In this document: one piece after another, positions 43,118 to 51,353 of the stretch
How positions within the stretch are numbered: position 1 is the stretch's first letter
Layout of the letters: every line of letters starts with the position of its first letter
NCBI GenBank assembly: GCA_019422525.1
Contig: JAHZDE010000001.1
Location: 468,010 to 532,009 of the forward strand
Reading direction: 5' to 3'
DNA: 64,000 bases
DNA from: Clostridiales bacterium
Lineage (GTDB): Bacteria > Bacillota > Clostridia > Oscillospirales > Acutalibacteraceae
Notes under the pieces: generated by a model
Seen by the model: only the letters and a program-made list of their open reading frames with translations
Databases searched by the model: none
What the model was told of the DNA's origin: nothing
Translations under genes and position numbers: made by a program

Positions 43118-43156
43118 GAACTTTTTCGTATACTTTCATAAACACACCCCAAAAAA

Positions 43157-43299
43157 TCAAGAATTTCTGGATTTTATTCTTATTGTATCAAGAATAATGC
43201 AAATGTCAAGACGCGCAATACGGATATTCTGGATTTTATATATTGCTATTTCAGATTTTGTCGGTATAATATTTGGTATAAATAATAGAGATAATATTC
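43157..43299. promoter_or_regulatory. Divergent XRE control region with ATTCTTG/CAAGAAT motifs
   Basis: TTGCTA (43243-43248) and TATAAT (43265-43270), 16-base spacer, would drive the rightward XRE gene. CAAGAAT or its complement ATTCTTG occurs near 43157, 43188 and 43296, in a pattern that suggests operators for one of the two regulators. Confidence 0.4.
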
Positions 43300-43611
43300 T
43301 TGAAATATGAGATTGGAAAAAGAATCCGTAAATATCGGGAAGATAGAAATTTAACTCAAAAAGAATTGGCCGATAAAATAGGAGTAAGTAACAGCAGAAT
43401 TTCAAATTGGGAAAAAGGAATTAATCGTCCCGACGCAGATATTCTGTATGATTTGTGTATAGTATTGAAAGTATCTCCAAGCGAACTACTTAACGTCCGA
43501 TTATCTACAGACGAGTTAACTGATCAAGAAAGAAAGGTTATCCAAGCATATCGTACAAAACCTGAATTACAGCAGGCTGTCAATATATTACTTGGTTTAG
43601 AAGAACAATGA
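43300..43611 (+). CDS. XRE family repressor
   Basis: A 103-residue protein with a complete N-terminal helix-turn-helix (IGKRIRKYREDRNLTQKELADKIGVSNSRISNWEKGINRPDADIL) and a short C-terminal helical part (TDQERKVIQAYRTKPELQQAVNILLGLEEQ). It starts with TTG; the ribosome site is weak (AGAG). It is probably the main repressor of the integrated element, divergent from the small XRE gene. Confidence 0.85.
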   Translation: MKYEIGKRIRKYREDRNLTQKELADKIGVSNSRISNWEKGINRPDADILYDLCIVLKVSPSELLNVRLSTDELTDQERKVIQAYRTKPELQQAVNILLGLEEQ

Positions 43612-44145
43612 TCTTACCACGAGCATTTAAGAGATGATACATGGTTCGAGTAGTTCAAAATATAAAATGATACCTAAATTTTTAAAATCTCAAACAAGAT
43701 CATCCGAGAAACAGGAAAAACCTTTTATATTATTGAAATCCCAAAAGTACCCGCACTTCATTTATCAAAATGTTGTTTGAAACCGTCAATCGACTTTGTT
43801 ACTCCGAAGTTATCTAACCTAGATAATGGGGAAGTGGATTTCCAATATCAAAACCAAGGATAATCAACTCCAATCTTAGAAAGAGTTTGCGCCTTTGAGA
43901 AAGGTAGATGAATGATGATACCTCATGTAACAAGAATACAGCCTATTAAGTCAGGCTTGTAGTATGTGATTCCCAAATTTCTATTACTTGAAAATTAAAT
44001 CATACATTTGGAAAGCCACTCTTATCAAAAGAGATTGTTAACAATAGCTGATTTATATATAAAGAAACCCATTGAAAACTATTGAAGTTATTGATGTGAT
44101 CACATATCAATAATTTACAATGGTTTCAATGGGTTTTTAATGGTA
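43612..44145. other. Gene-free stretch in integrated element
   Basis: About 530 bases between the XRE gene and the primase-helicase. A 49-codon frame from 43634 has no ribosome site and no recognisable product. Near 44055-44140 AAACCCATTGAAA and TTTCAATGGGTTT form an inverted repeat that would act as a terminator for the minus-strand primase. Otherwise nothing supported. Confidence 0.5.
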
Positions 44146-46149
44146 TTAGAAAACTACATCATCGTAATCTTCATTATCAGCGGTTTCTTCATCAACTTCA
44201 AAAGTGATAGGTTCTATTGCATGATTTCTTCTAAAAAAGCAGTGGAGTTTGCCGGCATTACCATTAGAAATAGCCTCGTAGTCAATTCTATCATATTTAT
44301 ACAAGTCATCCTGTAAATTTTTAATTTTATATCCTATCTCCTGAGCAGTTGCTGAAAGATAAATATGTAGTTTTTGAGCCTCTTTTATTAAACTGCTGGC
44401 AGTACCCTTCCAACAACCATTTGAGTTGACCAACTCTTTAATCGCTTTTACAATGAGATTGTTTTCATATTCTTTTTTATCCATTTCCTGTTTATCTCCA
44501 ATAACCTCCCATTGGCAAGTGTCTTTATTAAATTGTATTACTGTATCACTCTGTAAAACATCACGACCTGTTATATGCAGTATGGCCTCCTGATCATTCC
44601 GAGATTTTTTGGTAATCATAAAGATAGTATCTAAAGCTCCCATAATTCCATTTGTTCCAGAAATCATATTAAACGGGTCATCATCATCTTTGAGTTTTCG
44701 ATTATGATGTACAATAAAAATACTTACTTCATGCTTATCAGAAAATTTCTTTATCAATCCCATTTCCCTGTAATCCTGTTGATAGGCACTTTCACGAAGT
44801 AGAGCTTGACCTCTTATTTTTTGCAAGGTATCAATGATAATGAATTTTATTTCAGGATAATTTGTTAGAATGGTTTCAAGTTCAGTTAGAAGGCCATTTT
44901 CAAGATTAGGAACTTCGGTTAAAAAGTAAAAATTTTCAGGTGCTAGTTTATGATTCAGAACTTTGTTTATTCTATCTTGTAATCTTGTGTGACTATCTTC
45001 AAGAGCAAGGTATAAAACACCTGTTGGTTCTGTTTTCTTATTAAAGAAGCTTTTACCAGCAGAAATTTTTAGTCCCATATCTAAAACAAACCAGCTTTTA
45101 CCAATTTTTGAAGCAGCAGTCAAAATACTTGTTCCATGCGGTAAAATATCTTCTACCAAATACTTAACAGGCGGCAATTTGCTTTCTTGAAGTTTTTGTG
45201 CAGAGACAATTTTTAAACCAGAACAATGTTCTTTTTGTGATGAACCATGAATTCCCTTTTGTTGAGCTTGATATTCAGCATTGGATTGTGCGGCAGTTTT
45301 AGATGGCATAGCTGCTTGAATAAGTCTTTGAAGGTAATCTGATCTCTGTATCTTTTTTTTATGTGCAGGATCTTTCTGACTGGCATACGGACTGGACAAA
45401 AAAGCTTTTATTGCTTCATCGGCATTACCATTGGTCCAATAAAGTAGTTTGGACATCAATCCCATATCGTTTTCGCTTTCACTTTTCAATGGTCGATTTC
45501 CATTCCAATAAGCAATTAATTTCTCATCTTTTTTTAGTCCAATTTGTAAATAATCTCTATTAGAAAACATAGAGGACGAAGACGACAATTTACTTTTTAA
45601 AGGTAGCGATTGATTTCTATGCATATATTTTTCTAATATCTCCTGTAATGCGGGAGGGTTATCGGCAATATCGTTGTCATTTATGGTGTTACCAGTGATT
45701 GTTATAAATTTTTTGGTACTTTCTGAAATATACACCTCTAATCCAATTTTTTGATTATTGATATAATACATCTCTTTATCAAATTGAAAATTACGCACAG
45801 TGAAGATAATATGAATCCCAGTACCACTTGGACTAATTTCTGTATAACTATCCATTCTTGTTGTAATATCCTTTGCTATGTCAGATAGTTCTCCTTTTTC
45901 ATTAATACAGTGGTCTATATCAATAGCACAGAAACCGTTGTAAATTAAGAGACCTAATCCTTCATATTTACTACCATCACTACAGCCCTTTTTCAAGGCG
46001 TTACAGGCAGTTTCAAAATCCGAAAAAGTTTCTGGTAAACTGGTTTTAGCATTTTTTCCAGTACGGGGGTTACATGGAATTTTTCCCGATTTCCAAACAC
46101 ACCACAATGTATTTTTCTTTAAAATATCCGGAATTTTTGTAATGTTCAT
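44146..46149 (-). CDS. Prim-Pol/AAA primase-helicase of the integrated element
   Basis: A 667-residue replication protein. The N-terminal ~180 residues resemble a PriCT/bifunctional primase-polymerase domain (FCAIDIDHCINEKGELS.. SPSGTGIHIIF.. GLEVYISESTKKFITITGN). From about 340 a RecA/AAA_25 helicase follows: ILTAASKIGKSWFVLDMGLKIS (Walker A variant SKIGKS), GVLYLALEDSHTRLQDR, FIIIDTLQKIRG (Walker B) and VHHNRK. Such proteins start replication of satellites, plasmids and small islands. GGGAGGG precedes the ATG at 46149. The DNA here is AT-rich. Confidence 0.88.
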   Translation of the reverse strand: MNITKIPDILKKNTLWCVWKSGKIPCNPRTGKNAKTSLPETFSDFETACNALKKGCSDGSKYEGLGLLIYNGFCAIDIDHCINEKGELSDIAKDITTRMDSYTEISPSGTGIHIIFTVRNFQFDKEMYYINNQKIGLEVYISESTKKFITITGNTINDNDIADNPPALQEILEKYMHRNQSLPLKSKLSSSSSMFSNRDYLQIGLKKDEKLIAYWNGNRPLKSESENDMGLMSKLLYWTNGNADEAIKAFLSSPYASQKDPAHKKKIQRSDYLQRLIQAAMPSKTAAQSNAEYQAQQKGIHGSSQKEHCSGLKIVSAQKLQESKLPPVKYLVEDILPHGTSILTAASKIGKSWFVLDMGLKISAGKSFFNKKTEPTGVLYLALEDSHTRLQDRINKVLNHKLAPENFYFLTEVPNLENGLLTELETILTNYPEIKFIIIDTLQKIRGQALLRESAYQQDYREMGLIKKFSDKHEVSIFIVHHNRKLKDDDDPFNMISGTNGIMGALDTIFMITKKSRNDQEAILHITGRDVLQSDTVIQFNKDTCQWEVIGDKQEMDKKEYENNLIVKAIKELVNSNGCWKGTASSLIKEAQKLHIYLSATAQEIGYKIKNLQDDLYKYDRIDYEAISNGNAGKLHCFFRRNHAIEPITFEVDEETADNEDYDDVVF

Positions 46150-46165
46150 TATTTTCACCCTCCCT

Positions 46166-46312
46166 TTAAGCACACTGTTGGCAAATTACACTGGTTTCGG
46201 TTGTCTTTTGGTCTTCTTGTTTTTCCTCAGCCTTGATATCACGAACAATAACATCGAAACAGTCATACGCGAATTGTCTTAATAGTTCTTGGGATACTTG
46301 AATATTTGACAT
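46166..46312 (-). CDS. Small CxxC protein upstream of primase
   Basis: A 48-residue protein, MSNIQVSQELLRQFAYDCFDV then a charged stretch and ending VICQQCA. AAGGAGG lies 8 bases before the ATG at 46312, and the primase starts 16 bases after its stop, so it heads that transcript. Family not recognised; perhaps a small zinc-binding or regulatory protein of the element. Confidence 0.6.
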   Translation of the reverse strand: MSNIQVSQELLRQFAYDCFDVIVRDIKAEEKQEDQKTTETSVICQQCA

Positions 46313-46444
46313 AATTAAAATCCTCCTTAAATTTTGAGCAGAGGATATATAAATTTGTTAATAAATTCACAACCTTTCCTCCCCGTTTTCTCGGCTCGGA
46401 AACATTAACTATTGTTAAAAAATTAACAATATAAAACAAAAAAG

Positions 46445-46476
46445 GACCAGTTAAGCCTTTAAAGCCTAACTGGTCT
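46445..46476 (-). terminator. Hairpin in element leader
   Basis: GACCAGTTA / TAACTGGTC arms; on the minus strand a TTTTTT run follows, so it would terminate or attenuate transcription entering from tRNA-Lys. Confidence 0.6.
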
Positions 46477-46532
46477 TTCTAATATGATTTTTTATCTACC
46501 TGTATAGGGTTCTGTAAGATATCTCATAATAG

Positions 46533-46572
46533 CAAAGCCCCCGAGAAAATAATATTCTCGGGGGCTTTGTTT
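46533..46572. terminator. Hairpin after tRNA-Lys
   Basis: CAAAGCCCCCGAGAA / TTCTCGGGGGCTTTG perfect arms about 11 bases beyond the tRNA 3' end. It probably serves tRNA-Lys now that the original terminator sits at the far end of the element. Confidence 0.7.
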
Positions 46573-46580
46573 AATATTGG

Positions 46581-46591
46581 TGTGGTGAACC
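46581..46591. repeat. Right attachment-site copy at tRNA-Lys 3' end
   Basis: TGTGGTGAACC, matching 38118-38128. It covers the tRNA's CCA, discriminator base and the first bases of the acceptor stem. Confidence 0.6.
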
Positions 46592-46658
46592 ATCGGGGAT
46601 TCGAACCCCGGACACCCTGATTAAAAGTCAGGTGCTCTACCGACTGAGCTAATGATTC
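46583..46658 (-). tRNA. tRNA-Lys (anticodon TTT)
   Basis: 76 nt including the encoded CCA. Acceptor stem GAATCAT/ATGGTTC (one G-T pair), D-arm GCTCAGTCGGTAGAGC, anticodon arm CCTGACTTTTAATCAGG with anticodon TTT, T-arm CGGGGTTCGAATCCCCG. It is intact although an element has inserted at its 3' end. Confidence 0.97.
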
Positions 46659-46685
46659 ATATGTCCCTGTCGAGACAGCTTTTAT

Positions 46686-46714
46686 AGTTTACCAGATAAT
46701 TTTTCATTTGTCAA
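46686..46714 (-). promoter_or_regulatory. tRNA-Lys promoter
   Basis: On the minus strand TTGACA (46709-46714) and TAAACT (46686-46691), 17-base spacer, about 30 bases before the tRNA. Confidence 0.7.
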
Positions 46715-46828
46715 TAGGTGCGGACATGGTTTTTCGAATTTTTTTTGAAAACACGATTTCTTTTCCATTTTATTCTTTTCTGCAAGTTTGAATCCCATGG
46801 TATACCTGTGCAAAAATAGTTGGAGCGA

Positions 46829-46909
46829 GTAACAAAAGAGTAACAATCAATACAAAAGGGTAACAATTCTTATTTTTCTATCGACAAAATTCGAGCCCTG
46901 TGATAGGAT
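46829..46909 (+). promoter_or_regulatory. Upstream region of polysaccharide deacetylase gene
   Basis: GTAACAA occurs three times (46829, 46840, 46860), then a possible promoter TCGACA (46881-46886) and TAGGAT (46904-46909) with a 17-base spacer. The GTAACAA copies may bind a regulator. Confidence 0.35.
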
Positions 46910-46980
46910 ATAGCTATCCCCTGAGGGGACCATTGTCCCCGATTGAATTTGATTGTATTGTGCAAGGAGCGTTTACCACT

Positions 46981-48102
46981 ATGAAACTACAAAAGTCGCG
47001 CCATTCCTTTTCCTCCCGAAGCCGTGCCGCCCGCCGCAGACGTGTGACCATTGTGGGGGCAGGAATTGTTTCTGCTGCTGCCATTATCTCCGCAGCCATT
47101 TTTATCGGAAGCCAGTTTTTGACCCATCAGCAAATCCAGACTACCCCGGAAAGCGGCAGCCCTGCCTCGGATGCCTCTTTGCCGGAGACTTCCCCGGATG
47201 CTTCTGCTTCTTCCCAAGAGGAGGAGAGCAGCGCACCTTCTTCCCAGGCAGAACCGGTTTCCTCGGAGAAGGAGGAGCCTGCTTCTACCCCAGAAGTGAC
47301 GATAGACCCCAACGGGCCGGCTTATCAGAAAAAATACCCCGATTTGTATGTGACGGACCGGCCGAAAATGCAGGTGCTGGACGACAGCGACAAAGTGGTG
47401 TATCTGACTTTTGACGACGGCCCCAGCGATTTGACCGCTCCCCTTTTGGATGTGCTGAAAAAATACGACGCCAAAGCCACCTTCTTCGATTGCTGCCAGT
47501 CTGATTACCAAAAGTCCTTTGCCCCCATGATGAAGCGCTGTGTGGACGAAGGGCATACGGTGGCGGTGCATACCTACACCCACAAAATGAAGGAAGTCTA
47601 TGCTTCTGTAGACGCCTATCTGGATGATTTCTATAAGATGTACAAGTTGATCGAAGAGACTACCGGCAAAAAGCCCGCCAACTTCTTCCGCTTCCCCGGC
47701 GGCAGCCAGAACGGGTATAACCAGAGCGTCAACGAGGCGATTATTAAGGAAATGACCCGCCGGGGCTTTATCTATTACGATTGGGACGGGGATTCCGGCG
47801 ATGCTTCGGGGAATAACGTGAGCGGCGCCACCATTTATGCCAATACCATGGACGCCATCCACAGGGGCTGCAATGTGATTTTGATGCACAACATTTTCGG
47901 CAAGGAAACCACCTTGGAGCAGGTGGGGAAAATCATCTCCACGGCCCAGAAAGAGGGCTATGTGTTTAAGGCCATGGACGGCACTCTGGACCCCACCCAC
48001 GGATACCTGATGACCAATAAGATGTTTATTCCGGCCGCCCTGGAAAGCCCCTATATCCAGCTTTCCGACTGGCGGATGCAGAAGGAAAAGTATAAGAAAT
48101 AA
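46981..48102 (+). CDS. Membrane-anchored polysaccharide deacetylase
   Basis: A 373-residue protein. A basic N-terminus (RSRAARRRRVT) and one hydrophobic segment (IVGAGIVSAAAIISAAIFIG) anchor it; a Ser/Pro/Glu-rich linker follows to about residue 115. The NodB domain carries TFDDGPSD (Asp145, Asp146) and HTYTH (His197, His201), the metal- and substrate-binding motifs, and a late VILMHNI segment. It removes acetyl groups from peptidoglycan or other wall glycans, as PgdA does to resist lysozyme. AAGGAG lies 12 bases before the ATG. It is monocistronic. Confidence 0.9.
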   Translation: MKLQKSRHSFSSRSRAARRRRVTIVGAGIVSAAAIISAAIFIGSQFLTHQQIQTTPESGSPASDASLPETSPDASASSQEEESSAPSSQAEPVSSEKEEPASTPEVTIDPNGPAYQKKYPDLYVTDRPKMQVLDDSDKVVYLTFDDGPSDLTAPLLDVLKKYDAKATFFDCCQSDYQKSFAPMMKRCVDEGHTVAVHTYTHKMKEVYASVDAYLDDFYKMYKLIEETTGKKPANFFRFPGGSQNGYNQSVNEAIIKEMTRRGFIYYDWDGDSGDASGNNVSGATIYANTMDAIHRGCNVILMHNIFGKETTLEQVGKIISTAQKEGYVFKAMDGTLDPTHGYLMTNKMFIPAALESPYIQLSDWRMQKEKYKK

Positions 48103-48129
48103 AGGCAGGGCGCACCCGGCCTTTGAAAC

Positions 48130-48186
48130 ACAAAAGCACAGCTTCCCGTACCGCTGAGGGCAGTAGGGGGGCTGTGCTTTTTTTGA
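48130..48186. terminator. Bidirectional terminator between deacetylase and YeiH genes
   Basis: AAAAGCACAGC / GCTGTGCTTTTTTT arms with a long, partly paired loop (CCCGTAC / GTAGGGGG). Both convergent genes end here. Confidence 0.75.
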
Positions 48187-48196
48187 AAAGGGGCCG

Positions 48197-49228
48197 TTAC
48201 AGCAGGCCTTCCAGATGCTGCATGAGCAGGCTGGCGCCGGTAATGCCCGCCCAGCAGCAGGCGCCCATGAGGATAGGCTTGCCGCCGGTTTTGACCAGCT
48301 TTACCAGGTTGGTGTTGAGGCCGATGGCGGCCATGGCCAGGATGATGAAGAATTTGGACAGCTCTTTAAAGGGCTGGAACACGTCGGGGCTAACGCCGGA
48401 CATGGTGGCCACGGTGGTGATAATGGACGCCAGGACGAAGAACAGGATAAAGAAGGGGAAAATCTTTTTCAGCTGGAAGGAGCCGTTTGAAATGTTGCTG
48501 CCCCGCTTTACCTGCCAGGTGCGCCAGAAGGCCAAGGCCAGGGTGATGGGGATAATGGCCAGGGTACGGGTCAGCTTGACGATGGTGGCGTAATTCAGCA
48601 CCGTGCCGGCAGTCCCATGGAGGGTGTCCCAGGTGGCGGCGGCGGCGGTGACCGAAGAGGTGTCGTTGATAGCGGTGCCGGCAAACAGCCCGAATCCCTC
48701 GTTGCTCATGCCCAGAAGCCCGCCGAAGGTGGGGAAGAACAGGGCCGCCAGAATATTAAACAGGAAAATCACCGAGATGGACTGGGCGATTTCCTCGTCG
48801 TCGGCGCCGATGACCGGGGCCGTGGCCGCAATGGCCGACCCGCCGCAGATGGAGGAGCCTACGCCTACCAAAACGGAAATGTTGTTGGGCATGGAAAGGC
48901 GCTTGCACAGGATAAAGGAAATCAGCAGGGAGACGGTGATGGTGGTGCAGATAATGGGCAGGGACAGCAGCCCCACCTTTGCGATTTCCGACAGGTTCAG
49001 GCCAAAGCCCAGCAGGATGACCGCATATTGCAGGATTTTTTTCGAGGTGAAGGCGATGCCGGCTTGCAAACGTTCCCGGCTTCCCAGAATCAAGGTGGTA
49101 ATCATCCCCGCCAGAATGGCGAATACCGGGCCGCCGATGACCGGGAACAGGTGTCCCAAAAACCAGCAGGGCACCGCCAGCAGCAGGCAGACCAGCAGGC
49201 CGGGAAGTGTTTTTTTGATACGTTCCAT
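48197..49228 (-). CDS. yeiH: YeiH family putative sulfate exporter (UPF0324)
   Basis: A 343-residue membrane protein of about 10 helices with family segments FAILAGMITTLILG, KKILQYAVILLGFGLNL, VGVGSSICGGSAIAATAPVIGADDEE and GTAINDTSSVTAAA. The family is annotated as putative sulfate or sulfonate exporters; the substrate is not firmly known. The ATG at 49228 is used because GGGAG lies 7 bases upstream; the ATG two codons earlier is too close. A LysR gene is divergently placed, as usual for yeiH/yeiE. Confidence 0.92.
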   Translation of the reverse strand: MERIKKTLPGLLVCLLLAVPCWFLGHLFPVIGGPVFAILAGMITTLILGSRERLQAGIAFTSKKILQYAVILLGFGLNLSEIAKVGLLSLPIICTTITVSLLISFILCKRLSMPNNISVLVGVGSSICGGSAIAATAPVIGADDEEIAQSISVIFLFNILAALFFPTFGGLLGMSNEGFGLFAGTAINDTSSVTAAAATWDTLHGTAGTVLNYATIVKLTRTLAIIPITLALAFWRTWQVKRGSNISNGSFQLKKIFPFFILFFVLASIITTVATMSGVSPDVFQPFKELSKFFIILAMAAIGLNTNLVKLVKTGGKPILMGACCWAGITGASLLMQHLEGLL

Positions 49229-49349
49229 TTTCATTCTCCCTTTTCTGAGTAAATTTTTTCTTGACCGGTATTGATTATAACCGAAAACATCGATAAAATA
49301 AAATGAAGAATAATAATTCTACCATAAATTGGATTGATAGGTGATGGAG

Positions 49350-50207
49350 ATGTTAGACCCCAAATGGAATACCTTCCTGGTCCTGTGCGAGACCATGAAC
49401 TATACCCGTGCCGCCCGGCAGCTATGCCTGACCCAGCCGGCGGTGACCCATCAAATCCAGTCGCTGGAATCCCACTATGGATGCCGGCTGTTTGTCTATG
49501 AGAAAAAGGTGCTGCGGCTGACGGAATCGGGGGAGCGCCTGCGGGACTATGCCCGCTCCATGGCGTACAACAGCCGGAAAATCGAGGCGGCCATGAGGGA
49601 GGAAGCGCCGGGTTCCCTGCGGGTAGGGGCTTCCAAGACCATTGGGGAATATGTGGTGGCCCCGAAGGTGGGGAAGTTTTTGCAGAACCACCCGGAAGCC
49701 GGTTTTTCGCTGCTGGTGGACAATACGGAGGTGCTGCTGCGGCTGTTGGAGGAAGGAAAGCTGGACTTTGTGCTGGTGGAGGGCTTTTTTGACAGGGAGC
49801 GGTATGACGCCCAGCTTTTCCGGCAGGAGGCGTTTTTTGGCGTGTGCGCCCCCGGCCACCGGCTGGCGGGAAGGAAGGTCCCACTGGGGGAGATTTTGGA
49901 AGAAAGGCTGCTTCTCCGGGAGGAAGGCTCGGGCACCCGGGCGATTTTTGAAGAGGCGCTGCACCGGCAAAACTACACCCTGCAAAGCTTTCCCCGGGTG
50001 GCCACTGTCAGCGATTTTGCCACCATCAAATCGCTGGTATCGGAGGGGCTGGGCATTTCCTTTTTATACGCGCCGGCGGTGGAGAAAGAGATTTCTGTGG
50101 GGACACTGGCCAAGTTTGAGCTGGAGGATGCGCCCATGAGCGGGGCCTTCTATTTTGTGTGCTTAAAGGACAACCTCTTCCGCCGGCTGTGGGAAGAGTG
50201 GAGGTAG
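49350..50207 (+). CDS. LysR family regulator (YeiE-like position)
   Basis: A 285-residue LysR protein: winged helix WNTFLVLCETMNYTRAARQLCLTQPAVTHQIQSLESHYGCRLF, then a periplasmic-binding-like effector domain (GSLRVGASKTIGEYVVAPKVGKF.. LLREEGSGTRAIFEEAL). The GSGTR segment is typical of the CysB/YeiE/RuBisCO-operon type. It is divergent from the yeiH gene and likely activates it. The ATG at 49350 was chosen for its spacing from AGGTG; ATG at 49344 is possible. Confidence 0.92.
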   Translation: MLDPKWNTFLVLCETMNYTRAARQLCLTQPAVTHQIQSLESHYGCRLFVYEKKVLRLTESGERLRDYARSMAYNSRKIEAAMREEAPGSLRVGASKTIGEYVVAPKVGKFLQNHPEAGFSLLVDNTEVLLRLLEEGKLDFVLVEGFFDRERYDAQLFRQEAFFGVCAPGHRLAGRKVPLGEILEERLLLREEGSGTRAIFEEALHRQNYTLQSFPRVATVSDFATIKSLVSEGLGISFLYAPAVEKEISVGTLAKFELEDAPMSGAFYFVCLKDNLFRRLWEEWR

Positions 50208-50234
50208 AAATTGACAGGAAAGGGGAACGGCAAA

Positions 50235-50576
50235 ATGATGGAGACTCCAAAAGAAACCTGTATCGTCTGTTATAAAATACTCGGTGGGAACCGGGAAGGG
50301 GTCACGCTGAAACGGAAAGGCGGGACCGTATTTATCAACTTTTTGGAATGTGCGGAAAATTATGCAAGGGAACATTCCCTAAAAGAAAGCAAGTGTGTGG
50401 CCGATAGGGACGCGGCTCAGGGAACCTTTATATTTTTTACCAATCCCAAAGTGAAGGTGGTTTTCCCAAAAGGCATTTTGGCATGGCTTTTTACGGGGAA
50501 GTCAGCCTACCGGCAGTTTTGCGACCTGCAAAAGCTGATTCTCACCTGCGGGTTTACCAGCTATGACCGGTCGTAA
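50235..50576 (+). CDS. Hypothetical protein
   Basis: A 113-residue basic protein: ETCIVCYKILGGNREGVTLKRKGGTVFINFLECAENYAREHS.. FIFFTNPKVKVVFPKGILAWLFTGKSAYRQFCDLQKLI. Not recognised. No signal peptide. GGGGA precedes the tandem ATG codons at 50235. It follows the LysR gene by 27 bases and may share its transcript. Confidence 0.6.
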   Translation: MMETPKETCIVCYKILGGNREGVTLKRKGGTVFINFLECAENYAREHSLKESKCVADRDAAQGTFIFFTNPKVKVVFPKGILAWLFTGKSAYRQFCDLQKLILTCGFTSYDRS

Positions 50577-50681
50577 GAAACAGGGTGCAGGAAACGCCTT
50601 CTATAGAGCGGGAAAATTCCACCGTTTTGGGGTTTTTGGTGAATAAGCAGGGAGCGAAAAATTTTCCCTTCCGATACAATG

Positions 50682-50718
50682 AATCTGTCAGGGGCATGAC
50701 CTCTGGCAGATTTTTTTT
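50682..50718 (+). terminator. Terminator before primase remnant
   Basis: AATCTGTCAG..CTGGCAGATT imperfect arms followed by eight T. It closes the LysR-side transcript. Confidence 0.75.
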
Positions 50719-50735
50719 AGTTTGGAGGAGTATAT

Positions 50736-51353
50736 ATGACTGTATTTCAAGCGGTCAAGGAATCCGTCACCACCCGGCAGGCCGCCGGAAGGTATGGGGT
50801 TCGGGTGGGAAGGAGCGGCATGGCCTGCTGCCCGTTTCATCAGGACAAAACCCCCAGTATGAAGGTGGACAGACGGTTCCACTGTTTTGGCTGCGGGGAG
50901 GACGGGGACGTGATTGACTTTACGGCCAAGCTTTTTGGGCTTCCCCCCAAGGAGGCCGCCGAAAAGCTGGCGGGGGACTTTGGCGTGCCCTATGATGCAA
51001 AGGGGCGGGAAAACTATCGTCCGCCGGAAAAGCCCCTTGTCAGCCGGGAAGAGCGCTGGCGGAGGGTGGAAACCCGGTGTTTTCGGGCCCTGTGCCGGTA
51101 TTACCATTTGCTTGGGGACTGGGAGCGGGAGTATGCCCCCAAAGCCCCGGAAGAGCCGCTGCACCCGCTGTTTTTGGAAGCGGTGGAAAAGAAAAACGGC
51201 CTTGCCTACCGGCTGGACGTGCTCCGGTGCGGGAGCTTGGCGGAAAAGGCCGCTGTGGTGGCGGAGTCGGGAAAGGAGGTGAAGGAGATTGAAAGACGCA
51301 TTGCAGAATTTGCCGGAAGAGACCCGGCAGGCCCTGGAAGAAGTGGAGATTGA
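50736..51353 (+). CDS. CHC2 zinc-finger primase-like protein (phage/satellite origin)
   Basis: A 205-residue protein whose first ~80 residues are a DNA primase CHC2 zinc finger (GMACCPFHQDKTPSMKVDRRFHCFGCGEDGDVIDF) followed by ALPPKEAAEKLA-like helix. No TOPRIM domain is present, so it is a primase accessory or a stand-alone finger protein, as in phages and satellites next to VapE. GGAGG precedes the ATG at 50736. Its 3' end overlaps the VapE gene by 65 bases in another frame. Confidence 0.85.
   Translation: MTVFQAVKESVTTRQAAGRYGVRVGRSGMACCPFHQDKTPSMKVDRRFHCFGCGEDGDVIDFTAKLFGLPPKEAAEKLAGDFGVPYDAKGRENYRPPEKPLVSREERWRRVETRCFRALCRYYHLLGDWEREYAPKAPEEPLHPLFLEAVEKKNGLAYRLDVLRCGSLAEKAAVVAESGKEVKEIERRIAEFAGRDPAGPGRSGD

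Larger units (their letters stand above)
38118..46591. mobile_element. Integrated element (~8.5 kb) at tRNA-Lys
   Basis: An AT-rich block between two 11-bp direct repeats, one of which is the 3' end of an intact tRNA-Lys gene. Contents: large serine recombinase at the left end, NADAR protein, CX5R phosphatase, small resolvase, unknown membrane protein, a pair of XRE regulators, a primase-helicase and a small CxxC protein. There are no capsid or conjugation genes, so it resembles a satellite or a small mobilisable island. Ends are inferred from the repeat and the change of composition. Confidence 0.7.

Noticed and set aside
43634..43783. 49-codon frame after the XRE repressor
   Set aside because: No ribosome site, no recognisable domain, stops early; region treated as non-coding.
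46681..46830. Second tRNA or riboswitch upstream of the deacetylase gene
   Set aside because: No cloverleaf or known aptamer motif can be drawn; the stretch is AT-rich with only short repeats.
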